Source: WTFV01 sp965200895 (GTDB lineage: Bacteria > Acidobacteriota > Vicinamibacteria > Vicinamibacterales > UBA8438). From it: DNA of 64,000 bases. The stretch is from contig CBDAVM010000001.1 of NCBI GenBank assembly GCA_965200895.1, forward strand, positions 1 through 64,000, given 5' to 3'. The position numbers and the translations under genes are program-made. Numbering within the stretch: the stretch's first letter is position 1; each line of letters starts with the position of its first letter. Below are positions 26,301 through 34,062 of this stretch, piece by piece. The notes beneath the pieces are model-generated. The model was not told where the DNA came from. It ran no database searches and worked only from the letters and a program-made list of their open reading frames with translations.

Positions 26301-26760
26301 CTCGGCCCGCGCGCTCGATCGCGGCCTCGCCGGCGCGCTCGTCGGGCTGGCCCGCCACGCCGAGGCCCGCCTGACGCCGCCGCAGGGTGTGGAACGGATG
26401 ACGACGGTCCGCGACGCGATCGAGGAGCGGTTGCTCGCAGCCTTCCGCGAGCGGGTGGAGCGGCAGCCGTTCGACAGCGAGGCCGAGCGGTCCGAGCGCC
26501 TCGCGAACGTGCAGGGCCGCGTGGCCGCTCTCCTCGATGCGTGGCGCACGGTCGTCGACCACTACCATGCCGCCAACGTCGCCGTGAAGTACCAGCGCCA
26601 CGAGACGCAGGAGGGCCGGCCGCTGCTGCGCGAGATGCTCGACACCGGGTTCGAGTCCGAAGACCACCGCCGGTTCCGCGCGAACCGCTCGCTGCGGGAC
26701 GTCGAGCCGGAGGTCGACCTGTACATCCGGGAGCTCACCGGTCGCGAGGCGGCGCCGTGA
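23353..26760 (+). CDS. drmA: DrmA-like superfamily 2 helicase (DISARM-type)
   Basis: 1135 residues. SF2 helicase motifs are present in order: Walker A LLFFPTGGGKTEAYLGLAAL (about 435), DEAH-like LVIQDELHLISGPLG (about 675), motif III KIVASTATARQAEDQIRALF (about 717) and motif VI EYIQATSRVGR (about 930), preceded by NMISVGLDIPRLGLMVVLGQ. A zinc-binding CPWCG...CPNFECD insert is visible near 560-600. This architecture matches DrmA, the helicase of DISARM antiphage systems. Starts with ATG after GGGAGGG. It overlaps drmB by GTGA. No frameshift is seen. The DISARM methyltransferase and drmC/drmD/drmE genes are not in this window. Confidence 0.87.
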   Translation: MTQKDPAAAPADSAAVRERLVEALQIDLIGPGAGHPLAAERLPGWVRPSNWYLTGFLIPSGTRPERRADRDEEDDIDETPATGGLAEESSEERRAAKKGFFPSSMGLSFLVTAEADVLDVTIRWGDYERAEVEGVDGKAEPVWRRRPNERTVPAPLSPSGGPWSCELGVPDSGGLVLHMDERPIGTDGLAGIPAGARAVSIFLVNRRARDDDEPDRAYAFQAGIEVCGRRPFVPRPDPRGVHATGRDERVADLHYADTPEFATGHGVSADWEVVDGACRSLRTAWVPATDVERTETAAAPGAELSMEALGALADGLAAEAALRPLVDRYRDWITTRQQEVDALPDARRETAAELLQRAARAADRMARGIAVLAADADVLDAFRVANRAVARALRQRLGARFADRPPRWHAFQLAFVLLNVPALAAPDDPDREIVDLLFFPTGGGKTEAYLGLAALAMTLRRLRHPGQDGLAGAGVSVIMRYTLRLLTLDQLARAAGLVCALELERAADPARYGAWPFEIGLWVGRAATPNVMGHRGDNRSDTARAKTRQFKADPAGRPAPIPLESCPWCGTRFAADSFALLPNDDRPEELRIVCPNFECDFSGDRPLPVLAVDEPIYRRLPAFLIATVDKFASLPWEARTGVLLGGADRYDAGGFHGAAEPRAGRRLDCPLPPPDLVIQDELHLISGPLGTMVGLYESVIDALCARVVDGRSVRPKIVASTATARQAEDQIRALFARSATAVFPPPGPDRRDAFFARTAPVARAAGRRYLGVAAPGRNPKVLMRRVWLALMGAAERAYRDAGGHDNLDNPADPYMTVLGYFNSLRELGGARRILEEEVRNTLRQYGQRRRLGEPHGLFRDRRTFSDVVELTSRVSTDRVAEARQRLERPFHEPRRVDCAIATNMISVGLDIPRLGLMVVLGQPKTHAEYIQATSRVGRSEPWRGLVVTLLNVHKPRDRSHYERFRHYHETFYRSVESTSVTPFSARALDRGLAGALVGLARHAEARLTPPQGVERMTTVRDAIEERLLAAFRERVERQPFDSEAERSERLANVQGRVAALLDAWRTVVDHYHAANVAVKYQRHETQEGRPLLREMLDTGFESEDHRRFRANRSLRDVEPEVDLYIRELTGREAAP

Positions 26761-28577
26761 GCCGGCGGGCCCACGGCCAGGTGCGCCAGAGCCAGGTGAT
26801 CACCACCTACGGTCCCGGCGCGCTCATCGACCTGCCGCGGCACGCGGCGATCGTCGGCGGCCTCGACACGTGGCCGAAAGACCTCGACGAGGTGGACGAG
26901 CCGCGGCTGGCGCGCAAGCTCCGGAGCCTCACCGGCGTGCCGGCGCCCCGGCTCCGTGCGCCGCCGGCGCGCCCGAACGAGCCCTGGGCCGCCCCGCGGG
27001 GCATCGGCGCATGGCGCTTCCCGGCGTGGTTCGTCGTGCAGGAGGAGGTCGGCGCGGGGACGGGCGGCGAGCCGCGCGACCGCTCCCGCCGCCTGGTGCA
27101 CCACAGGGCCCTGGACGAGAAGGGGCGCTTCGAGCAATTGCAGGTCGTGCCCACCCGCTTCGTGTGCGCCTGCCCCCGCGGGCACGTCGACGATCTCGAC
27201 TGGCGGGGGTTCGTCCACGGCGCCGGCGCCTCCTGCCGGCGGCAGCTCTGGCTGGACGAGCGGGGCACGACGGGTGACCTGGCGGACCTCGTCGTGCGCT
27301 GCGCGTGCGGCGCGTCGCGGCGGCTCTACGAGGCGGCCGAGATCGGCGAGAACCCGCTCGGGACCTGCCGGGGCGCCCGCCCCTGGCTGGGCCGCAACAC
27401 GAACGAGGACTGCAACCAGCCGGGTCGCCTGCTGATCCGCACGGCGTCGAACGCCTGGTTCCCGCAGGTCGTCAGCGTGCTGTCGTTGCCGGACCGCGGC
27501 GGGGCGGTCGACGCCGCCGTCGCCGCGCACTGGGACGACCTGCAGATCGTGGACGCCGCCGCCGCCCTCGCCTTCATCAAGAGGAAGCCGGCGGTCGCCG
27601 CGGCGCTCGAGCCGTTCGCCGACCACGAGGTCCTGGACGCCATCGACGCCCGGCGCAGCGGGCCGGGCGGCGACCGGCCGGTCAAGCAGGTGGAGCTCGA
27701 CGCGCTGCTCGACGTGCCGGAGGGGTTCGGCGGCGATGCGCCCGTCGATGGCGGCTTCCACGCCCGCCGCCTGCCCGACCGGGCGTGGCGCCGTTCCGGG
27801 CGCAGCAGCGGGATCGCCTCCGTCATCCAGCTCCACCGGCTGCGCGAGGTGCAGGCTCTCGTCGGGTTCACCCGCTTCGAAGCGGTGACGCCGGACATTC
27901 ACGGCGAGTACGAGGGGGATGCCGAGCGGGCGGCCATCGCGCTCGACCCCGAGTGGTTCCCCGCCGTCGAGAACCGCGGCGAGGGCGTGTTCGTGCAGTT
28001 GCGCACCGAGGCGGTCGACGCGTGGCGGCAGCGGCCGGCGGTCAAGCAGCGGATCGCCGATCTCGCTCGCGGGCACGACGCCTGGACCGCGCGCCGCAAG
28101 CCGCCGCGCGGTCGTTCGCCGCGCCCGTTTCCGGGCGGACCGTACGTCCTGCTGCACACGCTGTCACACCTGCTGATCCAGTCGCTGGCGCTGCGCTGCG
28201 GCTATCCGGCCAGCGCCATCCGCGAGCGGATCTACGCCGAGTCCGGGCCGTCGGGCGAGCGCTTCGGCATCCTGCTCTACACCGGGACGCCCGATGCCGA
28301 GGGCACGCTCGGCGGGCTGGTGCAACAGGCCCGGCGCCTCGAGCACCACCTGGCGGATGCGCTGCGCGGGGGAGCGCTCTGCTCCCATGACCCCATCTGC
28401 GCCCGGCACGCGCCGGGGGAGAGCCTGGAGCAGCGCTGGCTGCACGGCGCCGCGTGCCACGGCTGCACGCTCATCGCCGAGACATCGTGCGAGATGCGCA
28501 ACGACTACCTGGACCGGGCGCTCGTGGTGCCGGTGCTCGGTCTCGATGACGCGGCGTTCTTTCCGTCGTCGGAGTAG
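26757..28577 (+). CDS. drmB: DrmB-like protein with DUF1998 domain
   Basis: 606 residues, starting with a GTG overlapping drmA. The N-terminus HGQVRQSQVITTYGPGALID is typical of DrmB. A Cys cluster (FVCACPRGHVDDLDW, VVRCACGASRRLY) looks zinc-binding. The C-terminal DUF1998 shows LLHTLSHLLIQSLALRCGYP, FGILLYTGTPDAEGTLGGLV, CSHDPICARH and GAACHGCTLIAETSCEMRN. DrmB works with DrmA in DISARM, where the complex loads on phage DNA. Here the pair follows a small protein and a broken ATPase instead of the usual methyltransferase, so the system is either a variant or a remnant. Confidence 0.88.
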   Translation: MSRRAHGQVRQSQVITTYGPGALIDLPRHAAIVGGLDTWPKDLDEVDEPRLARKLRSLTGVPAPRLRAPPARPNEPWAAPRGIGAWRFPAWFVVQEEVGAGTGGEPRDRSRRLVHHRALDEKGRFEQLQVVPTRFVCACPRGHVDDLDWRGFVHGAGASCRRQLWLDERGTTGDLADLVVRCACGASRRLYEAAEIGENPLGTCRGARPWLGRNTNEDCNQPGRLLIRTASNAWFPQVVSVLSLPDRGGAVDAAVAAHWDDLQIVDAAAALAFIKRKPAVAAALEPFADHEVLDAIDARRSGPGGDRPVKQVELDALLDVPEGFGGDAPVDGGFHARRLPDRAWRRSGRSSGIASVIQLHRLREVQALVGFTRFEAVTPDIHGEYEGDAERAAIALDPEWFPAVENRGEGVFVQLRTEAVDAWRQRPAVKQRIADLARGHDAWTARRKPPRGRSPRPFPGGPYVLLHTLSHLLIQSLALRCGYPASAIRERIYAESGPSGERFGILLYTGTPDAEGTLGGLVQQARRLEHHLADALRGGALCSHDPICARHAPGESLEQRWLHGAACHGCTLIAETSCEMRNDYLDRALVVPVLGLDDAAFFPSSE

Positions 28578-28979
28578 GCTGCCATCCTCGGCTGGCGAGT
28601 CGAGCCGGGGAGCCTCGCGTTGTTCCCGCCAGCTGCCTTCCCGGCGCGCCCGGTCGAGCGGTGGGAGGCTGGCCGCTGCGGTTTCCCGAACGCCTGTCTT
28701 CTCGGCGTGCCCGGTCGAGCGGGAGACGCGCCGTCGGCGCCGGGCCGCGTTCCCCGGCGCGGGGGCGATTGCTTCGGGAGCGGCGGGCCCGTCTGCTACA
28801 CTGATGGAACCACACGTGACGCGCGAGGCGCCGGTGCGCCGCGCGCCAGGTTCCTGACCGCCCGCCAGCAGCGCCGGCGCCTGTCCCGACACGGTGGGGC
28901 GCCGGCGAGACCCTGCGCGAATGTGCGCCCGGGACACCGGTGGGACCGGTCGGGCCCCGATCCAGAAGGAGAGCATTGG
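28578..28979. other. Intergenic region, drmB to sod
   Basis: About 400 bp without a convincing gene. Two imperfect copies of CGCGCCCGGTCGAGCGG-like sequence lie at about 28645-28720. TACACT near 28797 could be a -10 for the superoxide dismutase gene, but no -35 stands out. Confidence 0.4.
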
Positions 28980-29579
<600 letters not shown>

Positions 29580-29835
29580 GTCCGCGGCGTCCGCGCGCGT
29601 CGCGGCGCACTTGCTGTCCTCCGGGGTCGGCGTCGGGGAGGGCATCCTCGCTCGCGCCGGGCGCGCATGCCGCATCGGGGGGCCGTGCCCGGCGCCCACG
29701 GTAGCGGCAACCGGGCGCGGGCGCGGTGTGGTTGCGGCGAACCGCATCTGCAACGCGGGCAGGTTGCGCAGCGTCCGGTGGACCGGTGACCGGCGGCGTC
29801 CGATGCGCGGAGCGACAGGGGAGGTCCCGTCACAG

Positions 29836-30636
29836 ATGTCTTCGGTGCTCTTCCTGTTCCTCGCCCACCTCGCGGTCGGGATCGCGGCGTCGCTGCTGCT
29901 GGTGGGGCAGGCGGCGGGCGTCAAGTTCTTCCGCTTCAACGCCGGGCTGGCCGCCATCCTGCTGCTGATTGCCCTGGCGTTTCGGCCGGAGCCGCCGGCC
30001 GGCGCACCGGCGGCCGGCCCCGGATTCGCCGCCCTGTTGACCGCGACCGGCGCCCTGCTCGTCTACTGGGCGACGGTCGGCCGCGCCCTCGCCAGCCTGC
30101 GTCCGGTGCTGCTGTGGACGGCGGTTCTGGCCGGTGGAGGTGCGCTGGTGACGCAGGCGGCGAGCTGGTCCGTCGTCGAGGCGGGGCCGTCCGGGTGGCT
30201 GACCGCGGCGAGTTTCCTCTCGTCGGCGGCCCTGCTCGGGGGAAGCTGCACGGCGATGATCCTGGGCCACTGGTACCTGGTGCTGCCGTCGATGGACGTG
30301 TCGCTGTTGCAGCGGCTCGTGAAGTTCCACATCGCATCGACCGCGGTGCGGATTGTGGTCGTCGCCGCGGTCATCGCGGTCGCCCTCGCCACCTGGCGGG
30401 CGCCGTCTGGGGCCGGGTTCGACCGCTACATGGTGTCGGTCGAAGGCGTCTTCCTCTGGCAGCGGGTGCTCTTCGGCCTGCTCGGGCCGGCCGTCCTCTC
30501 GTACCTGACCTGGGAGACGGCCAAGATCCGCTCCACGCAGTCGGCCACCGGCATCCTCTACGTCGACTTCTTCACGGTGATCGTCGGCGAGGTGCTCGCG
30601 AAGTACCTGCTGATCTCGCAACGGGTGCCGCTGTGA
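29836..30636 (+). CDS. Polytopic membrane protein of unknown function
   Basis: 266 residues with about eight transmembrane helices (FLFLAHLAVGIAASLLLVGQ, GLAAILLLIALAF, FAALLTATGALLVYWATVG, VLLWTAVLAGGGALV and others). A conserved-looking polar patch GHWYLVLPSMDVSLLQRLVK lies in the middle, with the sequence HWYLVLPSM possibly a ligand or haem site. No family recognised. The stop overlaps the GTG of the next gene, a zinc-ribbon membrane protein, so the two likely work together. Confidence 0.75.
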   Translation: MSSVLFLFLAHLAVGIAASLLLVGQAAGVKFFRFNAGLAAILLLIALAFRPEPPAGAPAAGPGFAALLTATGALLVYWATVGRALASLRPVLLWTAVLAGGGALVTQAASWSVVEAGPSGWLTAASFLSSAALLGGSCTAMILGHWYLVLPSMDVSLLQRLVKFHIASTAVRIVVVAAVIAVALATWRAPSGAGFDRYMVSVEGVFLWQRVLFGLLGPAVLSYLTWETAKIRSTQSATGILYVDFFTVIVGEVLAKYLLISQRVPL

Positions 30637-31097
30637 AGCTGACCCTCATCTGCCCCGCGTGCGCAAGCCGCCTGCCCGTCGAGGCGGCCGAGGCGCCGAC
30701 GGCCGTCCGCTGCGGCGGCTGCGACCGCGCGATCGCGCTCGCGGTGAGCGACAAGGTGCGCGCCGGTGAGGAGGTCGATGTCTGCCCGGTCTGCGAGGGG
30801 GGCGACGTCTACATCCGCAAGGATTTCGATCCGCAGCTCGGCCTGGCCGTGATCATCACCGGCGCGCTCGTCAGCGCCGGCTTCTACTGGTACGGGCTGG
30901 ACCTGGTGGCTTACGGTGTGCTGGGCGGCGCCGCGCTGCTCGATCTCGTCGTCTACGGCCGGCTGCGGGACCTGTCGGTCTGTTACCGCTGCCACACCGA
31001 GTTCCGCGGCGACTACCGGCGGACCGGCGAGGTCTTCGACCTGCATACGGCGGACGTGCTGGAGCTGGAGTGGGCGCGGCGCATGGGTCGGCGGTGA
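30633..31097 (+). CDS. Zinc-ribbon membrane protein
   Basis: 154 residues with GTG start. Two Cys pairs, CPACASRLP and CGGCDRA, form an N-terminal ribbon; CPVCEGGDVY and later CYRCHTEF give a second split ribbon around a membrane hairpin (LGLAVIITGALVSAGFYWYG, AYGVLGGAALLDLVVYG). The arrangement looks like small quality-control or metal-sensing membrane proteins, with no assigned role. It is translationally coupled to the upstream membrane protein. Confidence 0.8.
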   Translation: MKLTLICPACASRLPVEAAEAPTAVRCGGCDRAIALAVSDKVRAGEEVDVCPVCEGGDVYIRKDFDPQLGLAVIITGALVSAGFYWYGLDLVAYGVLGGAALLDLVVYGRLRDLSVCYRCHTEFRGDYRRTGEVFDLHTADVLELEWARRMGRR

Positions 31098-31226
31098 GAG
31101 CGGGCGGATTCGGCGCGGCGATCACGTTCGGCGCCGCCCGCCCCGGCGCTCGCGGCGGCCCGGCGTGCTACTCTTGCCGGTGAGGGAGGCCGGCTCGCCG
31201 AACGCGATCGTGGGCGATCAGGACGA

Positions 31227-32138
31227 ATGGAGAAGGACGACGCGCCGCACGGTTCATCCACGTCGGTCCCCGCCGCTGTCACGCGATCGTCAGCGCCGCA
31301 GGCGCGCCTGAGCCGGGACACCCGGATCCTCTTCGGCACCCTGGTCGTCGGGTTCATGGGGGTGATCGTCACCCTGGTCGTCGGGCTGTACAGCGAGACC
31401 CGCGCCGACCGGCGCGCCGACAGCGTCAGCATGACCGCCGACCTGCGGGCCCGTTTCGAGGAAGCCGCCCGGGACCGCGTTGCCATCCGGAACGAGATCC
31501 GCGAGGGCATCGCCGCCCTCCGGGAAGAGGGCGCCCGGGATCGCGCGGAGATGCGCGCGAGCATCGACGCGCTTCGTGAGACGATGCAGGCTGGTTTCGA
31601 TGAGGCTGCTCGTGACCGCGCCGCGATCCGCGAGGAGGCTGCTCGTGACCGCGCTGCGATCCGCGAGGAGATGCAGGCTGGTTTCGATGAGGCTGCTCGC
31701 GACCGCGCTGCGATCCGCGAGGAGATGCAGGCTGGTTTCGATGAGGCTGCTCGCGACCGCGCTGCGATCCGCGAGGAGATGCAGGCTGGTTTTGATGAGG
31801 CTGCTCGTGACCGCGCCGCCATCCGTGAGGAGGCTGCTCGTGACCGCGCTGCGATCCGCGAGGAGGCTGCTCGTGACCGCGCCGCGATCCGCGAGGAGGC
31901 TGCTCGTGACCGCGCTGCGATCCGCGAGACGATGGAGGCCGGTTTCGAGGAGGCTGCTGGCGACCGCGCCGCCATTCGCGCGACTGTGCGCGACGGGATC
32001 GATGAGGTCAACCGCACGCTCCTGCTTGCGGCGTTGTGCCTGACCGATGTCGTGCGGCATGAGGCGGACGAGGCCGGCGCGTCTCTCTCGTCGGCGAGCT
32101 GTGACCGCCTCGAAAGCCGGGCCGACGGCGCGCCGTGA
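31227..32138 (+). CDS. Membrane-anchored coiled-coil protein with near-identical repeats
   Basis: 303 residues. A short polar N-terminus is followed by one transmembrane helix (ILFGTLVVGFMGVIVTLVVG, about 36-56). A long charged coiled coil is built from the 11-residue unit EAARDRAAIRE and the 18-residue unit EAARDRAAIREEMQAGFD (about residues 120-240). The layout (tail, membrane helix, coiled coil) is the same as in the two smaller paralogs at 5.7 and 19 kb, but sequence identity is low. The hendecad periodicity suggests a right-handed or straight coiled coil. Repeat number probably varies between strains. Function unknown. Confidence 0.8.
   Translation: MEKDDAPHGSSTSVPAAVTRSSAPQARLSRDTRILFGTLVVGFMGVIVTLVVGLYSETRADRRADSVSMTADLRARFEEAARDRVAIRNEIREGIAALREEGARDRAEMRASIDALRETMQAGFDEAARDRAAIREEAARDRAAIREEMQAGFDEAARDRAAIREEMQAGFDEAARDRAAIREEMQAGFDEAARDRAAIREEAARDRAAIREEAARDRAAIREEAARDRAAIRETMEAGFEEAAGDRAAIRATVRDGIDEVNRTLLLAALCLTDVVRHEADEAGASLSSASCDRLESRADGAP
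31583..31960 (+). repeat. Tandem DNA repeats encoding the coiled coil
   Basis: Units of 33 bp (GAGGCTGCTCGTGACCGCGC type) and 54 bp alternate, with very few base differences. Seven to nine copies of GAGGCTGCTCG can be counted. The low divergence at silent sites suggests recent expansion by slippage or recombination. Confidence 0.85.
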
Positions 32139-32210
32139 CGTCGCCGGCCGGCTGACGCTGCCCGCGCAGCGGGCCCTGGGCTGACGGGATCCGCCTGCGG
32201 CAGCACGGCG

Positions 32211-33422
32211 TCAGAACAGCGTGACCTCCACCGGCTCGCCCTCCTCCACCGCATCGACCCCCATCGGGATCTCGACGTAGCCGTCCGCCTGCGACATGCT
32301 GGTGATGTCGCCCGAGGCCTTGAACGCGCCGACCGCGGCGCCGTCGACCACCCGCACCGAGTAGAACTGGTGCCGCCCGCCGACCGAGGCGAAACGGTGC
32401 GCCGCCGGTGCGGTCACGGTCCGCGGCCGGTGCGCCGGCAGGCGGGCCATGCGCCGCAGCAGCGGGACGAGCAGCAGGTAGGCGTTCGACAGGCAGGAGG
32501 TCGGGTAGCCCGGCATGCCGAGCACCGGCGTCGCGCCGATGTGGCCGAAGGCGGTCGGCTTGCCCGGCTTGACCGCGATGCCATGGAACGCCACGTCGCC
32601 TTTCTGGCGGAGGACGTCGCGGGTGAGGTCGCGTTCGCCGACGGAGCTGCCGCCGGAGAACACCAGGATGTCCGTCCCGTGCGCGATGATGGCGTCGACC
32701 GCGGCGCCGAGCGCCTCGATCGAGTCGCCCGTGATCGGGTGGGCAGCGGCGGTTCCGCCGTGCGCGGCGATGACCGCGCCGAGGGTGAAGCGGTTGATGT
32801 CGTAGATCTGGCCGGGAGCGAGAGGTTGCCCCGGTTCGACGATCTCGTCCCCGGTGGAGACGATGGCGACCCGCGGCCGGTCGTAGACTTCGACGTCGGC
32901 GAGGCCCAGGGCCGCGATGGAACCGACGCGGCTGGGGGTCAGGACGTCGCCGGGGCGCAGGACCGTGTGGCCCGCACCGATGTCGGCTCCTCGCCGGCCA
33001 ATATGCTGCCGGGCGCGCGCCGAGGTGAAGACCTCGACCTCGTCGCCGCGGCGGTCCGTCTGCTCGACCATCACCACCGCGTCGGTGCCTTCGGGAAGCG
33101 GCGCTCCGGTCGCGATCTGGAGGCATTCCCCGCGGCCGACGGCACGGGCCGGGACTTCCCCGGTATGGACCGTGCCGATGCAGCGCAACCGGACCGGCGC
33201 CTGCGGACTCGCGGCCGAGGTGTCGGCCGCGACCACCGCGTAGCCGTCCATCGCAGCGCGGTCGAACGGCGGCACGTCGCGGGTTGCCACTATGCCGGCG
33301 GCCAGCACCCGGCCGTTCGCCTCGCCCAGACCGACCCGCGTCGTGCGCTCGAGCGGACGGGAGGCGTCGCTGACGATCCGCAGCGCCTCTTCGATCGGGA
33401 TTGTCTCCCGGAAGGGCCGCAT
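32211..33422 (-). CDS. moeA: Molybdopterin molybdenumtransferase MoeA
   Basis: 403 residues, the normal length. MoeA inserts molybdate into adenylylated molybdopterin. Motifs include RDVPPFDRAAMDGYAV (substrate region), TGAPLPEGTDAVVMVEQT, RVAIVSTGDEIVEPGQPLAP, GQIYDINRFTL, FSGGSSVGERDLT and LGMPGYPTSCLSNAYLLL. The C-terminal domain (about 325-403) is complete. The start ATG lies 24 bp downstream of the moaB stop in the same direction, so they form an operon. No molybdoenzyme is encoded in the window. Confidence 0.96.
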   Translation of the reverse strand: MRPFRETIPIEEALRIVSDASRPLERTTRVGLGEANGRVLAAGIVATRDVPPFDRAAMDGYAVVAADTSAASPQAPVRLRCIGTVHTGEVPARAVGRGECLQIATGAPLPEGTDAVVMVEQTDRRGDEVEVFTSARARQHIGRRGADIGAGHTVLRPGDVLTPSRVGSIAALGLADVEVYDRPRVAIVSTGDEIVEPGQPLAPGQIYDINRFTLGAVIAAHGGTAAAHPITGDSIEALGAAVDAIIAHGTDILVFSGGSSVGERDLTRDVLRQKGDVAFHGIAVKPGKPTAFGHIGATPVLGMPGYPTSCLSNAYLLLVPLLRRMARLPAHRPRTVTAPAAHRFASVGGRHQFYSVRVVDGAAVGAFKASGDITSMSQADGYVEIPMGVDAVEEGEPVEVTLF

Positions 33423-33445
33423 CCTGGTGCCGCGGCCGTCGCCGG

Positions 33446-33949
33446 TCACCGGCGCGCCTCGCGGATCATGTGGCCGATCTCCGGCAGTATCAGCTTCGTC
33501 ATCGCCAGCCGCACCGCATTCTCCGAGCCGGGCAGGCTGATGACGATGGTGCCGCCGGCCAGGCCGGCGCAGGCGCGGCTGAGCATCGCGGCCGGTCCGA
33601 TCTCCTGGTAACTCAGGGCCCGGAACAGTTCGCCGAAGCCGTCGATCCGCTTGTCGAGGAGGGTGGAGACCACTTCGTAGGTGCCGTCGCGCCGCGTGAT
33701 GCCGGTGCCGCCGGTGGTGATGACGACATCGACGTCCGGGGTCTCGATGCCGGCCAGCAACGCGCCGCGCACCTGCTCGGGATCGTCCGGCACGATGGTC
33801 CTGCCGGCGACCTCGTGTTCCCGGTCCGAGAGCAGCTCCACGATGGCGCTGCCGCCGCGATCGGTGTCCACCGTCCGCGTGTCGCTCACCGTGACGACGT
33901 GGCAGCGCGCCGTCTTCGGGGCCGCGGCGCGGTGGGCGATGTGGCTCAT
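33446..33949 (-). CDS. moaB: Molybdenum cofactor biosynthesis protein MoaB/Mog
   Basis: 167 residues. It adenylylates molybdopterin before MoeA acts. Conserved segments are HVVTVSDTRTVDTDRGGSAI, DVVITTGGTGITRRDGTYE (the TTGGTG signature) and ALSYQEIGPAAMLSRACAGL followed by IVISLPGSENAVRLAM. The start was placed at ATG 33949, 8 bp after a TATAAT on the same strand, giving almost no leader; an alternative later start is not apparent. Convergence in function with moeA downstream supports the call. Confidence 0.95.
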   Translation of the reverse strand: MSHIAHRAAAPKTARCHVVTVSDTRTVDTDRGGSAIVELLSDREHEVAGRTIVPDDPEQVRGALLAGIETPDVDVVITTGGTGITRRDGTYEVVSTLLDKRIDGFGELFRALSYQEIGPAAMLSRACAGLAGGTIVISLPGSENAVRLAMTKLILPEIGHMIREARR

Positions 33950-33956
33950 GCGGGCG

Positions 33957-33962
33957 ATTATA
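33957..33962 (-). promoter_or_regulatory. -10 box for the moaB-moeA operon
   Basis: A perfect TATAAT on the minus strand stands 7 bp upstream of the moaB ATG. The -35 is weak. If transcription starts in the usual place, the mRNA would be almost leaderless. Confidence 0.5.
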
Positions 33963-34062
33963 GCGACGGCGGTGGTCCGGTGACGCACCGACGCTCGTGC
34001 GCATGGCGCGGTGAACGGGGCCGCGGGTTGCACCGCCAGGCCGGAGTTTCTACCATCCTGGC

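Noticed and set aside
23221..26667. 1148-residue antisense frame opposite drmA
   Set aside because: Composition of a high-GC shadow (Arg, His, Pro, Gly); drmA has ordered helicase motifs.
32211..34004. 597-residue frame joining moaB region and moeA
   Set aside because: The upstream part is out of frame with MoaB and Arg/His-rich; moeA starts at 33422.
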